Assembly (NCBI GenBank): GCA_949317995.1
Contig: OX439039.1
Span: 77,730,002-77,794,001 of the forward strand
Origin: Acholoe squamosa
Taxonomy: Eukaryota; Annelida; Polychaeta; Phyllodocida; Polynoidae
Length of the DNA: 64,000 bases
Direction: 5' to 3'
Part shown: one piece after another, positions 1 through 10,001 of the stretch
Position numbering within the stretch: position 1 is the stretch's first letter
Layout of the letters: each line of letters starts with the position of its first letter
Notes under the pieces: generated by a model
What the model saw: only the letters and a program-made list of their open reading frames with translations
Told to the model about the DNA's origin: nothing
The model's database searches: none
Position numbers and translations under genes: made by a program

Positions 1-449
1 ATAGTGAGATATAATTTATTTCATATTCTACTTTATATACTTAAATAGTAAATAAATCCTGACCCGTTTAAAAGAAGAAGTTCTGTACAATATAGACTTA
101 TTGGTTAGCGAAAGTGTCGGCACCTCGGCGTTAATGTATGAACTACTATACAATTTTTTTGGCGTTAACGCAACTCCCCCTAGTGGTAAGGACTGAAAGA
201 CGAGATCTCCCGATATCTTGACGTAAAAGGCGGCCCTTTTGAATTTGGAAGTAGATATCAATAGTTAAAGAGGTTCAGATTATCCTTATTCATCCTGTTC
301 ACCATGAATGTAAGTATAAATTAAACGGCATGAATTGTTTATAGGATGTATGAGGTTTATCTGTAAATATAATTTATTCTATACCTATTTCTTGACTCTA
401 ATTATGAATATTTTTTTTTCAGCCTTCTAAAATAGGATAGAGAGCCTCT
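1..449. other. 5' flank of Harbinger remnant, no gene seen
   Basis: AT-rich DNA without a convincing gene. It holds the palindromic word GGCGTTAACGC at 161-171. Related GCGTTAA/GTTAACGC words recur at 1921, 1936, 3338, 3367 and 3392, so they bracket and punctuate the Myb-like and transposase fragments. They may be terminal or subterminal repeats of the element, but I could not fix its ends or a target-site duplication. Confidence 0.4.
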
Positions 450-1462
450 ATGAGCCAAGGTAAAGGTCCTGCCCGAAAGAAGACTAAACCCAAGCAGCCC
501 AAAGCAGCTCAGCGACAACTGGAGGAAGGTCCAAATACTATACCCGAGAATATAGAGATGCAAGAGTCCTCTGTACAGAAAGAAGATCAACTAGACAAAG
601 AGATAGCCCGACAGCCCAATTGGAGTTATGCCGAAAGGAATGCCCTGATGTGAGCTTCAAATGCCCGGAGGTCTATTTTATGGGACTCCTTCGAAATTGC
701 TTCTATAGGTAAACGAATGAAGGACAAGGCTTGGGAGGAGGTGGCTGGTGAGTTTTTAGAGCTATATCATATATGTTTCCCTTTTACCTCCGGTTTATTT
801 GTTTTACTATATTTCTGCAGGTTTGGTACTTTTCATAATATGAAAAGTACCAAACCAATATTATATTCTATGTTAAGCCCTCCTCCTTTAATGGGATGGT
901 TTAGGGTATATATCTATTGTAGATGTATTCTAATTGAATAATTTATCTATTCTTTTATTTTCAATGTATAGTCTTATATTATTTCCCATATTTTTATTGC
1001 ATATCCTTTTCTTCCCTTTTTCTAGAGTATGTTAATCAGTCCTCTCAATGCCATCGATCTGTTGAAATATGCTGCCGCAAAGTGGGTAAATTCTGCTCCG
1101 GGGTGAAAGCCAAGCACACTCGCCTAGTAAACGCCCAAAGACAGACAGGAGAAGGAAGGATATCAGCTAATATGATTTTGGGTCCTGATGAGCTGATGGC
1201 ACTGGACTATCTTGGAAGAGAAGTAGTAATAGGTAATTATTGAAATAAATTCATTTAATATATTCTTAGTACATAATTATGTAAATTCTTTTGTAAAACC
1301 TCTGGAAAAAATATTTTCATTGACGACCATTTCCTTTTTACTTGCTTTAATGCCAAAAAAATAATAGGCTAATGCGAAAGTCCTTATTGAATAGAAATCT
1401 TTCTTTTATCAGGGATTGATGGCCTCAAAGGAACTTCTCTTACACCACAAAGTGGCAGATGA
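450..1462 (+). pseudogene. Myb/SANT-like DNA-binding protein of a PIF/Harbinger transposon, three exons, one in-frame stop
   Basis: Three exons can be read with consistent phase: 450-747 (donor GTGAGT), 1026-1232 (acceptor TCTAG, donor GTAATT) and 1413-1462 (acceptor ATCAG, stop TGA at 1460-1462), about 185 codons. The N-terminus is lysine-rich and glutamine-rich. A Myb/SANT-like domain follows from NWSYAERNAL, through KDKAWEEVA, to the second-exon stretch with conserved Cys and VKAKHTRLVNAQRQTGEG. The tail (GPDELMALDYLGREVVIGID) resembles the C-terminal part of animal SANT/NAIF1-like proteins. In Harbinger elements such a protein accompanies the transposase, binding DNA and helping its nuclear entry; that role is inferred here. 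An in-frame TGA at 651-653 interrupts the SANT domain, so this copy is probably dead. The facing transposase fragment supports the assignment. Confidence 0.68.
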
Positions 1463-2461
1463 CGTCTCTCCCCCTTCACTCTCGGGCCATGGAATCCATA
1501 CAGAATTACAAAACCGAAATATTCTCCCTATGCCTAAAAATAATCAGAAATGAAAGAAACCTGATTGATGTTCTTTGGTAATAAAATTTATCTGATGTAA
1601 ACTGGTTTCATTGTTTTTTTTATATATATGTTGTAATATTCTATTTTTTCAAATAAAATAGAAAAAAAAACCTTGCGGTATTTTTTTTTCAAGATATATT
1701 CCCCTTATAGAAAAGGTATATTTTACTGTTTTTCTTCAAGTAAATATATGGAAAAGTTCTATTTTATCTAATAAATTTCCAATTCATTCCGGTCTCTTTA
1801 TCTGGGTTTTTTAAAAATGAAAAGTAATTTACCATGTAGTAAATAATTCCCCCCCCACCCTAGCCATACTAATTTTTCCCTTATCATTAATTGTAGTATA
1901 TTCTTACAAGTGGCTCATGGGCGTTAAATTTTTTTTGCGTTAATGCAAATAAACCTACCATAAGATCAGAGAATTTTCTTGTTCGTTCCCACCCATGAAA
2001 AACCCTTCTCTTATAGTATACAGTTTAAATCGGTTTCCCCTTTTTTTATCCAATTTTTCTTTCAGTTCTCCCCCTAGTAAAGAACGTATATTTTTTGGCC
2101 TTGTATATTTCCCAAATCTATCCATATCATCCTTTTTTCTTTTAATCCATTTTTTATTTAATATTAGGAAGAAAGCAAAGATAAAAGATTTATTCAACCT
2201 CTAATACTTTTAAAGATTTTTTTTTTTTATTTCAAACATCTTTTCATATTCTTTTAACAGAATAGACATAACAAGATACAATAACATGGATAAAATTGCC
2301 TTAACTTGAAAATTTTACAAAGGAAAATAACTTTAAAATAGGATTAGTCAGTGTACTTATCTCACCGTAATAGGGGGTTTAAACCATTGATATATACCAT
2401 CTGTACACTTTAATTCAAAATAATATATTATTTTAATTCTCTTTGTACCAATTATCCGTGT
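1463..2461. other. AT-rich spacer between the two Harbinger genes
   Basis: No gene seen. Long T and A runs and a C-rich run near 1850. The GCGTTAA words at 1921 and 1936 match those at both flanks of the element. Confidence 0.4.
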
Positions 2462-3040
2462 TTACTTTTCATCCAAATCTGTCATGAATGAAGTTATTTC
2501 GGTCAAGGAAGTTGATGTCTTGAGCCCTTGGCCTGGATCTCTATGATGGGGTCGGAAGCGGTCATAGTCCTCGTCCTCCAAGAGGGGAACCCCATATGTC
2601 AGAGCAACATTCTGGAGGCAGCAGCATGCTACTATGATGTGTCCACACACTTCCGGGGTGTGATATAGGTACCCTCCATGGTGATCTAGCGTTCTTATAA
2701 AAAAAAAATTCTAAGCTCATTTTCCATGATTATAAGGTAATCATTTAGGAAACTAATCCTTCATTTTTAAATAGTATCAAATCTGTAAAATATTGTCATA
2801 CCTTTTGGATAGAGGAAGTCATTTTCTTTTCTTTTATTCTCTTTTGTAGAAAGGCAATACAAAAAGTTCCACTTTTTCCTTCTTTATTTTAATTCTTTTT
2901 TTACAAATTTCATTACTTCCATCTCTGCTTTAATCCTCCAAATGAACTCTCAACTGTAGACCTTGCCTTCCTGTGCCAATGGTTGTATTCACTTTCCTCA
3001 TCATTAGCAGGATTTCTAACAGGAGGGAATAAGTTCTTTC
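2462..3040 (-). pseudogene. HARBI1-like PIF/Harbinger transposase, C-terminal fragment in two exons
   Basis: On the minus strand, about 3040-2930 reads ...NPANDEESEYNHWHRKARST then VESSFGGLKQRWK, the region around the last catalytic Glu of HARBI1-type DDE nucleases (VE..FG.LK.RW). It ends at a GT that can serve as donor. About 2683-2462 then reads LDHHGGYLYHTPEVCGHIIV and CCCLQNVAL, the conserved C-terminal helix (I.AC..LHN.AL in the family), followed by an acidic tail to a stop at 2462. The family cuts and pastes DNA with a DDE catalytic triad. The two upstream Asp segments were not found, so the gene is truncated. It converges on the Myb-like gene at 450-1462, the usual two-gene plan of Harbinger elements. 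Confidence 0.66.
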
Positions 3041-3148
3041 AGTTCCCGTACCTTAAAAAAAAGGTAAAATCAAAAAGAAAGGTCATCTTACAGTAAAACA
3101 TCTCATGAGAAGTCTTACATAATTTAATTGTTCCTTACCCTCCATCTC

Positions 3149-3364
3149 CTAACAAGAAGAATAGATCCAAGTTTCCCTGCTACGCCTCATTGTTATATGT
3201 CTTAGATATGCTTTATAGTGATCTAACACATCTCTTGCTGCTTCTTTCCATAATCTGCACCATGCCTGAAATTTAACTTCAGTAAATTCTGTGATAAACC
3301 CGACGAAGCCTTCCCAGGCGGTCGTAAGGAAGATTTTGGGCGTTAACTTCACTTTTTTTAACAC
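3149..3364 (-). CDS. Unrecognised 71-codon reading frame within the Harbinger remnant
   Basis: An open frame on the same strand as the transposase fragment and just upstream of it. It has aromatic and basic residues (FQAWCRLWKEAARDVL) and no motif I can name. It could be a decayed transposase exon, part of another exon of the element, or chance. It overlaps the GTTAACGC words near 3338 and stops before those at 3367 and 3392. Confidence 0.2.
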   Translation of the reverse strand: MLKKVKLTPKIFLTTAWEGFVGFITEFTEVKFQAWCRLWKEAARDVLDHYKAYLRHITMRRSRETWIYSSC

Positions 3365-3420
3365 CTACGTTAACGCAAATTCCTTTTTGTAGCGTTAACC
3401 CCCACCTAATTTGGAACTTA

Positions 3421-3718
3421 CAAACACGAGTTGCGAGCAGGTTTTTAATGGAAAGTGGTAAGTATGCTGATCCCTCTTTTTCGTAATCGCTGAAACATGA
3501 AACTGGTGATCACGCCTCTTGTATATTGAAGTAACAGACCCCTTTGTACTAGAAGATCCCGTGCAAATAGGAGTGTTATTCCCACTGGATACCTGTGCGA
3601 ATATCGCTTCCCTTGCACAAGTGCTTGTAAGACCTTTACTGTATAGCACCAAATACTCTCAATACAAGGTTATTCTGGTGCAACTCTTTTATGTAATCAA
3701 GTAAGTAAGACATATTAC
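3421..3718. other. No gene seen
   Basis: Short open frames exist on both strands but none matches a known family or continues through plausible splice sites. Confidence 0.35.
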
Positions 3719-3835
3719 GGAGGTTTAGCGCCGACTACATGGGCAATAAAACGCAGATGTACAGCATACCTATAGCACTGGTACGTCTGCGTTAAATGGG
3801 CTACGGGGGATGTACGTCGTTGTTGCTAAACCTCC
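3719..3835. mobile_element. Small hairpin MITE (117 bp)
   Basis: Terminal inverted repeats GGAGGTTTAGC (3719-3729) and GCTAAACCTCC (3825-3835) bracket a second inverted pair, AACGCAGATGTAC against GTACGTCTGCGTT with one mismatch. The whole unit can fold into one long hairpin. No gene inside. Flanks ATTAC and CTAAT do not give a clean target duplication. Confidence 0.6.
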
Positions 3836-3916
3836 CTAATATTGGAATGAGAATTACGAGTTGACAGACACCAACCTTTTCTACATGTACACTTTGCATG
3901 GTGAGGGTCAATCTGT

Positions 3917-3987
3917 GGGATGCAGTGGTGTAGTGGTTAGGACGTGTGCCTCTTAGTGAGAAGGTCATGGGATCGAATCACATTGGT
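3917..3987 (+). repeat. tRNA-derived SINE head with pol III A and B boxes
   Basis: TGGTGTAGTGG at 3926-3936 fits an A box. GGATCGAATCA at 3970-3980 fits a B box, and the spacing is that of a tRNA gene. The acceptor ends do not pair, so this is more likely a SINE head or tRNA pseudogene than a working tRNA gene. Confidence 0.5.
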
Positions 3988-4129
3988 AGTAAACGTTTTT
4001 CTATTTTTCTAATCCTTTCTTTTTTCATCCACCATCTTCCAGGATTTCAATAGTCGTTAGCCATTATTTTAGTATCAGTAGCTTCTTGCATTAAAAATTC
4101 TTTGGAAAAAAAAGATTTCTCAGGTTACA

Positions 4130-4285
4130 AAACATGGTGAAAGAGGCTTGAACACAAGACCTTTCATTATCAAGTCATTCGTGATAACTATTATACTATA
4201 GCGTCTTGTTGTTGGGCAAGGCTTTGACATAGCATAGAACATATCATGGACAAAGAGCACTGTCAGGTTCAAGTCCCACAATGAC
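4130..4285. repeat. Back-to-back tRNA-like units (minus then plus)
   Basis: The minus-strand unit (about 4205-4135) has an A-box-like TATAGTATAATAGTTA and a B-box-like GTGTTCAAGCC. The plus-strand unit (about 4206-4285) has a near-consensus B box GGTTCAAGTCCC at 4265-4276. The same minus/plus pairing recurs inside the element at 59830-60453, which suggests a SINE-derived or tRNA-bearing repeat family. Confidence 0.42.
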
Positions 4286-4366
4286 ATAAAACGAATTAAA
4301 TATTAAAAAATAATCCCTATATATGACTTATAGAGCCTGTTATTAATGAGGGACGGAGTATAAGTG

Positions 4367-4480
4367 AGAAAACCTCCTTGGAGGTGGAGATTATGGCCCA
4401 AAATCTCCACCTCCGCGGTGGTTTTCCATCACATAAACCGCAATACCTGGCATTATCTAGATATTGCGGTTTATGTAGTG
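4367..4480. repeat. Cluster of nested hairpins
   Basis: GGAGGTGGAGATT (4380-4392) pairs with AATCTCCACCTCC (4402-4414), inside outer arms GAAAACCTCC and GGTGGTTTTC. A second hairpin pairs ATAAACCGCAATA (4433-4445) with TATTGCGGTTTAT (4462-4474). Probably a MITE remnant; the ends were not resolved. Confidence 0.5.
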
Positions 4481-4485
4481 CCAGG

Positions 4486-5826
4486 GGCGTTCTCTCAAAA
4501 CAACTCAATCATGGTAGGTCAACCACCCTTTCTCATTAAATCAAATTACTCTCAAAATGGGTTGTTCTAGAAAGGTAATTAAGTTTGAATTTGTTCTTTT
4601 TATATGGTTACTCAAACAGACATTCATTCACATGATATTCGCCATGCTTGCATCCTGACGTATTGTACACTTGGCATAATCCGTAATCTAAATAACAAAA
4701 CGATATCAAATAATTTTACAAAGACCTTATAAGCCTAAAGTTAGGTCATTTAGCAAACAGTTAAACACTATTAAACCAAATCAGCATGAGTTAAGTTTTC
4801 AGTAACCAGGAATGCTGCCAAACTGGTATGTACTGAGGTAAACTAAATCATAGTCGCTATCTTATGCGAGACGATAAAAATGAGGTGGATGGTGTGATTT
4901 GAGGGCAGTGTGGTATATGATGGACTCCCCTGGAGGGAGCAGAAAAGAAACTCAGGTACCAAGTTTATACAACTTGCTTTGCTGTAGGGCAGAATTGAAG
5001 GGCATCAAGGGGATTGGAACAGACTGTGTGAACTTGGTGGGAGCTGAGTAGGATCGTATGGTTGTCAGCAGTCACCTAATTAAATTGGAATCATATCATG
5101 AATTAACTTTGTATGGATATGATGGCTGTTCAAAAAATTTCGCATGCAGATGGCCACACTGTTGTGCCTACACTGTAAAAAATAACTGTTGAATCTAACA
5201 GGGGTCCTCGTAAAACTGAACAGTGGACCATCGTAAATGTTCTCCAAATTGATTGCCATCACAAAATAACTTTCCAATTTCTGTGACTATGGCGAAGGGT
5301 CAGCTGTGCGGCACTCAGCGATCACGTTACAAACAGTTTTTAAATTCATTTGTGGCGTGTCAATTGGTCAGGTTGCTGGGGCTATAAAAGGCAGTCTGAA
5401 AAACGTATTTCTGAACTGAATGTTTTCAGCAGAAGCAGAACTTAAATTGTGTATATATGCTTTAACTTCTAAAACAATATCTCTATTAAAATTCTATTGA
5501 GTAAAAGTGAAGATCGTAAATGGGCAAAGATTTGATAACCAATCAGGAATTCCCTACAAGAATCCCCTACAAGAATCTGAAATTTAGGCCAATTTCAATG
5601 GTGGTGGTTAATCGTTATGAAATAGACCCATGGAAATGTCTTTCTTTTTTCCTTCCCTTGTTTTCCTTGTTCATTTTACGTTTTTTTTTATTATAAGGTC
5701 TTGAGATCTTGTTCAGTGGGAAGAAACTTTTGGACAAATCTGAGGTGATCTCAGTATTCATTTTATGTTATTTTGAAAGAATGTCCATCAAAAATCATTT
5801 ATGCTGAGGGGTTCGAGACTATAAAA
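4486..5826. other. No gene seen; one TATA-like box
   Basis: No supported coding region. GGCTATAAAAGGC near 5388-5400 is a good TATA-box match, but nothing recognisable starts downstream. The words GAGATCTTG..CAGTGGG at about 5704-5724 match one end of the MITE at 34475-34809, so a fragment of that family lies here. Confidence 0.35.
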
Positions 5827-5973
5827 CCACTTTTGTCATCCATTTCTGATGATAGTACCATGTTTGTCGGCCGACAATTTAAAAGTCAGCCAATGAATAA
5901 AATTTTGTCACCCTATATGATGATAAAATCTACCATGTTTGATTTTATTGTCGGATATGGACGATAAAAGTGG
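5827..5973. mobile_element. Possible short MITE with 17-bp inverted ends
   Basis: CCACTTTTGTCATCCAT (5827-5843) is the near-perfect inverse of ATGGACGATAAAAGTGG (5957-5973). The interior repeats ACCATGTTTG and GTCGG words. No coding potential. Confidence 0.42.
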
Positions 5974-6472
5974 TCCGATCATCAGAAAGGAACGACGGAT
6001 GTTGTCGGTACAAATTCTGTCACCCTGTGGAAACAAGAATTTAGGTCATAAAGGCTACATGTTCTCACAGCAAGTTAAGAAATAACCCCCTGATGAACTA
6101 GCGCCCTTAGTTTTGATGAAGTAAAAAGCAGTGGCAGATGCTGCTATTAGAGGATATACCATGTTGACATGATGGGAACCTCGCCACTTGTGATTTGGGG
6201 GGGGGGGCAGGAGCCCTATACTGCCATTGCTTTATCTGAAACCTGGCAAGATAAGCACTGGTTACAGCCAGCATTATGGGGACCAATTGCCACACTCACC
6301 CCAGCAGCTCTATTCTGCTAATCCCACCACTAGCTTGGAGGGACTGTGGGATAGCTGGCTGGGACTTTTTTCACCATACCCCCAGCACTACGGTGTAGGA
6401 ATAAAATATCTTGTCAGATATAGGTCAAGGAAAAAATGGCCGGTCCCAAGCCAGGGAGGGAATTATGTCATT
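5974..6472. other. No gene seen
   Basis: Contains a G run near 6198 and short chance open frames only. Confidence 0.35.
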
Positions 6473-6539
6473 CCAACCCAGCAAATTGTCGTGATTCCTC
6501 GTCAACCTGTGTGAAGTGGCTCACACATGTCGCTAGATG

Positions 6540-7175
6540 GAACACGACGTCGCTATAGCACAAGATCACCAGGAATAGCAATGGTGGTGATCACATGGCC
6601 TCACCTCAGATGGCGAGGATGGTGATCACTCAGACTCACCAGGGATGGCGACGCAGGTGATCACTCACCTCGCTAGATGAAACACGCACCTCGTCATAGT
6701 GCATGTTCACCAGGGATGGTGAGGATCGTGATCACTCATCCTCACCAGGGATGGCGACATGAGTGATCACTCATCCTCACCAGGGATGGTGACATGAGTG
6801 ATCACTCATCCTCACCAGAGATGGCGACATGAGTGATCACTCACTTCGCTAGATGGGACGCACACCATGTCATAACACACATTCAACACGGATGGCAAGG
6901 ATCGTGATCACTCACACTCACGGGGGATGGTCACTCAGGTGATCATTCATCTCGCTAGATGAAACGCACACCATGCCATAATGCACGTTCATCACGGTTG
7001 GCGAGGATTGTGATGACTCACACTCACCAGGGATGGCAAGGCGGTTGATCACTCACCTCGCTAGATGAAATGCGCACCACGTCATAGCGCAGGTTCACCA
7101 TGGATGGCGAGAGTGGTGATCACTCAGACTCACCAGTCATGGTGATGCTGGTGATCACTCATCTTGTTAGATGAA
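6540..7175. repeat. Minisatellite array rich in TGATCACTCA
   Basis: A unit of about 34 bp (core CTCACCAGGGATGG and GTGATCACTCA) alternates with a longer variant of about 70 bp that carries CTCGCTAGATGAAACGCAC and GGATGGCGAGGAT. Together they give an irregular period of about 105 bp. No spacers of unique sequence, so it is not CRISPR-like. Confidence 0.7.
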
Positions 7176-7544
7176 AAGCTCATGATCATCGACATTGGTA
7201 ATCATGCAGCCTCACATCTGCCAGATCAATGTATGTTTTGCCAGAGAAGGTATTGCCATATGTATCTTCCCTCTAACCACAGACAAGGTGTTCATGTAGA
7301 TACTTCCTTATGTATTTTTCCTGTAACCAGAGAAAAGCTGTTTATGGATAGTTGCTTTTATATTAGAGATACCTCTATCTAAATTCAATTGATATTTTCT
7401 CTATATAATCTTGTTTGATTCAACCCTGAAGTATTACATGGAAATCAGTGTGCAACAAAGCACATTTGATAAGTATGGGACTTATACTTCATGCCCACCC
7501 TTCCTAGATAGGCTACATGTTGAACAGTGGTGCTGTCTCAACAA
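7176..7544. other. Non-repetitive centre of the foldback-like element
   Basis: One 72-codon open frame at 7164-7382 has no recognisable domain. I do not call it a gene. Confidence 0.35.
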
Positions 7545-8175
7545 CTTTGGCAATGGTGGTGATAAGTTGCCATTCTGAGTGAGTGTGAGTGACAGATGAT
7601 GCAATCCTCAGAGAGCATTGACGTGGAGTGACACAAGTTCACGCATTGAGTGAGACCAATGTTGGCAATGGTAGTGATAAGTCGCCATTTTGTGTGAGAG
7701 TTGATGCCAGTGGCACGGGAGTGGTACATAATCACACAGTGAGTCAGATCCATGTTGGCGATGCTTGTGATACGCCGCCATTCTGAGTGAGAGTTGACAG
7801 GCAGTGGCACATATTGACGGAGTGAGTGAGATCCATGTTGGTGATGGTGGTGATAAGCTGCCATTCTGAGTGAGAGCTGACCGGGAGTGGTACATAATCA
7901 CACAGTGAATCAGATCCATGTTGGCGATGCTTGTGATAAGCCGCCATTCTGAGTGAGAGTTGACAGGCAGTGGCACATACTCACGCAGTGAGTTAGATCC
8001 ATGTTGGCGATGGTGGTGATAAGTCACCATGCTTTGTGAGGGATGACAAGGGGTGGCACATACTCACGCAGTGAGTGAGATCATGTTGGTGACTGTTGTG
8101 ATAAATTGCCATGCCATGTGAGACTGACACACAGTGGCGAAAGATGACGCAGTGAGTTATCACTCAAAAAGAAGT
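7545..8175. repeat. Minisatellite array, about 83-bp unit
   Basis: GCCATTCTGAGTGAGAG-type starts occur near 7568, 7684, 7777, 7860, 7943, 8026 and 8108, giving mostly 83-bp spacing. Each unit carries GATCCATGTTGGCGATG and GTGGTGATAAG. The overlapping antisense open frames here simply translate the repeat. Confidence 0.72.
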
Positions 8176-8231
8176 CACCATTGATGACCAATCATGGCGA
8201 CAGATAACGACAATTTGCTGGGAAGTTGGGT

Positions 8232-9042
8232 AATGTATTCTGATTGATTCCCATATAAGCCACAGGGTGAGACATCAAATTATGAAGAGGGGGGCGTGTA
8301 CAAAAGGTCAAGAATTTCCCTCTATATTCCTATATAAAGCTGAAAACCCCAGTAATTAACTTCATGTTCTCTGTGGACTAGGCTAAAAGGCTAGAGGAGG
8401 GTATTATGGTTTAGTCTAAACCAGAAAACCATGCTGATTTAAATATACTTCATATATTGGGGTGAGTATAACAGAAGTACCCCAAAAATGGACCCCTGGG
8501 ACACCTTTTAGGTGCATCTAGGGAGTGATTTCTCTCAAACTTTCCCAAGACTCCTCTACCAGCATACAATGGTAGGTAGGGGGGGGGGGAGGGACTCCAA
8601 CATGCCCAGATGCTAGTCCAGTATAAGGAATACCTTGAGTTCTGAAAAACATCAATTTGTAGAGCAGTACAGAAAAAAACAGGAGGCACTCACTCTATGT
8701 CAGGGACAGGGGTGTGCAGCTGACAAGGCAACATTTTAATGACAATCTATCTCACTTATGATCACAGGCCTCGCTGTACACCCCCATCAAAGGTAAATCA
8801 AGTGTCCCTCCCTAGTACATACCCTCAAGGTTTCAGTTACTAGGCATAGCTTTTAGCTACTTCAAAATGTGAGAAAATTGTTGATTTCTGATTTATACAC
8901 ATGGCAGTGCATCCTAGGAGGTTCACACAAGTTCCGATGGATTTCTCTATGTCAGAAACCCCTATTTAGAACTTAAAATTGTGTAGAAAGCTCCTCCAGA
9001 ACCAGAGATATTGGCAAATATTGTTCACGTGCCCTTTGACCT
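8232..9042. other. No gene seen
   Basis: A G run at 8579-8590 and short open frames without domains. Nothing supported. Confidence 0.35.
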
Positions 9043-9327
9043 GATTAGATATAGGTCATAGCTTGGCTGGTTCCCGGCCCCACCTCTCCCGGTTGGTATG
9101 GGGCAGGTAGCTAGCAATATAGGACAACTCCAAGCATTGGCAGACTACAAAGCCTTGGTATAGGCGAGTGATATGCAAATCATAATATATGATAATGATA
9201 TTCTGTGATGTCACGAGCTCTACTAGAGTTTGTGATGTCACAGGGTCATTTGGTAGCTACCTGCCCCATACCGACCGAGATAGGTGGGGCCGGGAACCAG
9301 CCAAGGTCATGGCCTAACAATCTAATT
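9043..9327. mobile_element. MITE with about 70-bp terminal inverted repeats
   Basis: The left arm (9043-9117) carries CTTGGCTGGTTCCCGGCCCC and GGTATGGGGCAGGTAGCT. The right arm (9250-9327) carries their inverse with a few mismatches. The loop is about 130 bp and AT-rich. No open frame of note. Confidence 0.68.
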
Positions 9328-10001
9328 ATTTGAAGCAGATTAAAACACTTACCAGCCTAAATCTGATTATTTTAAGACCCTCTACCCATCACAAATGGGA
9401 TATAACAATGTTACCTGGGATGTTATCTGGTTCAATCCCTGAGTTGGATTTATAAAGGGCACCCTGAGTTTAAAGAGAGAAGCTATAAGGCGGAACTAGG
9501 GCTTGATTATTAGAGATTTAGTACTGTACTAAAGACTGATATTCTCGCTCATAAAGCACACCTTGGCTTCATGGAGATTCTATAAGGTACAGTATTAATA
9601 TATAGAGACCTAACATGATTAATTATCTGCCAATGAAATAGTTCCAAATATTCACTGCGGACAAATGGATAACTGGATAACACCCACTTCTAGGGACAAG
9701 CTGGCTCCAGCTTATATGAGTTATTTTTAGTGAATGTCGCCAGGAACCAGCTACAGTCCCACTTAGACCCAATGGCATCAAAGTTGGCATGATGTGCAAA
9801 GGCAGGGCTTGTGAGCAAACTAATAAGCACATTTAGTGGGCACAGAAAATTAAATCGTCGTTGAAATAAAGTTGATCATGGTTGATCAACATAATTTCAA
9901 CGTTGATTCAAAGATATGTACCCACTGGTCACCATTCAGTATTGCATCATGATGATAAAAAAGGAACAAGATCCTGGAGGCATTATGCGACCCTCAAAGG
10001 G
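9328..10001. other. Non-coding interval with two repeats
   Basis: The block at about 9680-9790 (GGATAACACCCACTTCTAGGG, GGAACCAGCT, ACCCAATGG) recurs, diverged, at about 49055-49165. A palindrome at 9859-9902 has the core GTTGATCATGGTTGATCAAC flanked by CGTTGAAAT and ATTTCAACG. No gene seen. Confidence 0.45.

Larger units (their letters stand above)
6473..8231. mobile_element. Foldback-like element with tandem-array arms
   Basis: The outer ends are an inverted pair: CCCAGCAAATTGTCG at 6477-6491 and CGACAATTTGCTGGG at 8208-8222. Between them lie two minisatellite arrays (6540-7175 and 7545-8175) separated by about 370 bp of non-repetitive DNA with no convincing gene. Inverted ends around simple tandem arrays resemble foldback-type elements, although here the arrays are not simple inversions of each other. 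No transposase was found, so it would be non-autonomous. Confidence 0.5.

Noticed and set aside
3917-3987. Functional tRNA gene
   Set aside because: A and B boxes are present but acceptor and anticodon stems do not pair; better explained as a SINE head.
5388-5400. TATA-box promoter of an unseen gene
   Set aside because: Good TATA match but no coding region, splice pattern or RNA feature downstream.
6540-7175. Direct repeats of about 34 bp that might suggest a CRISPR array
   Set aside because: Units abut without unique spacers and vary in length, there are no cas genes, and the context is a eukaryotic transposon-rich region.
7538-8030. His-rich antisense open frames of up to 140 codons
   Set aside because: They are translations of the 83-bp minisatellite in overlapping frames; open only because the unit lacks stops.
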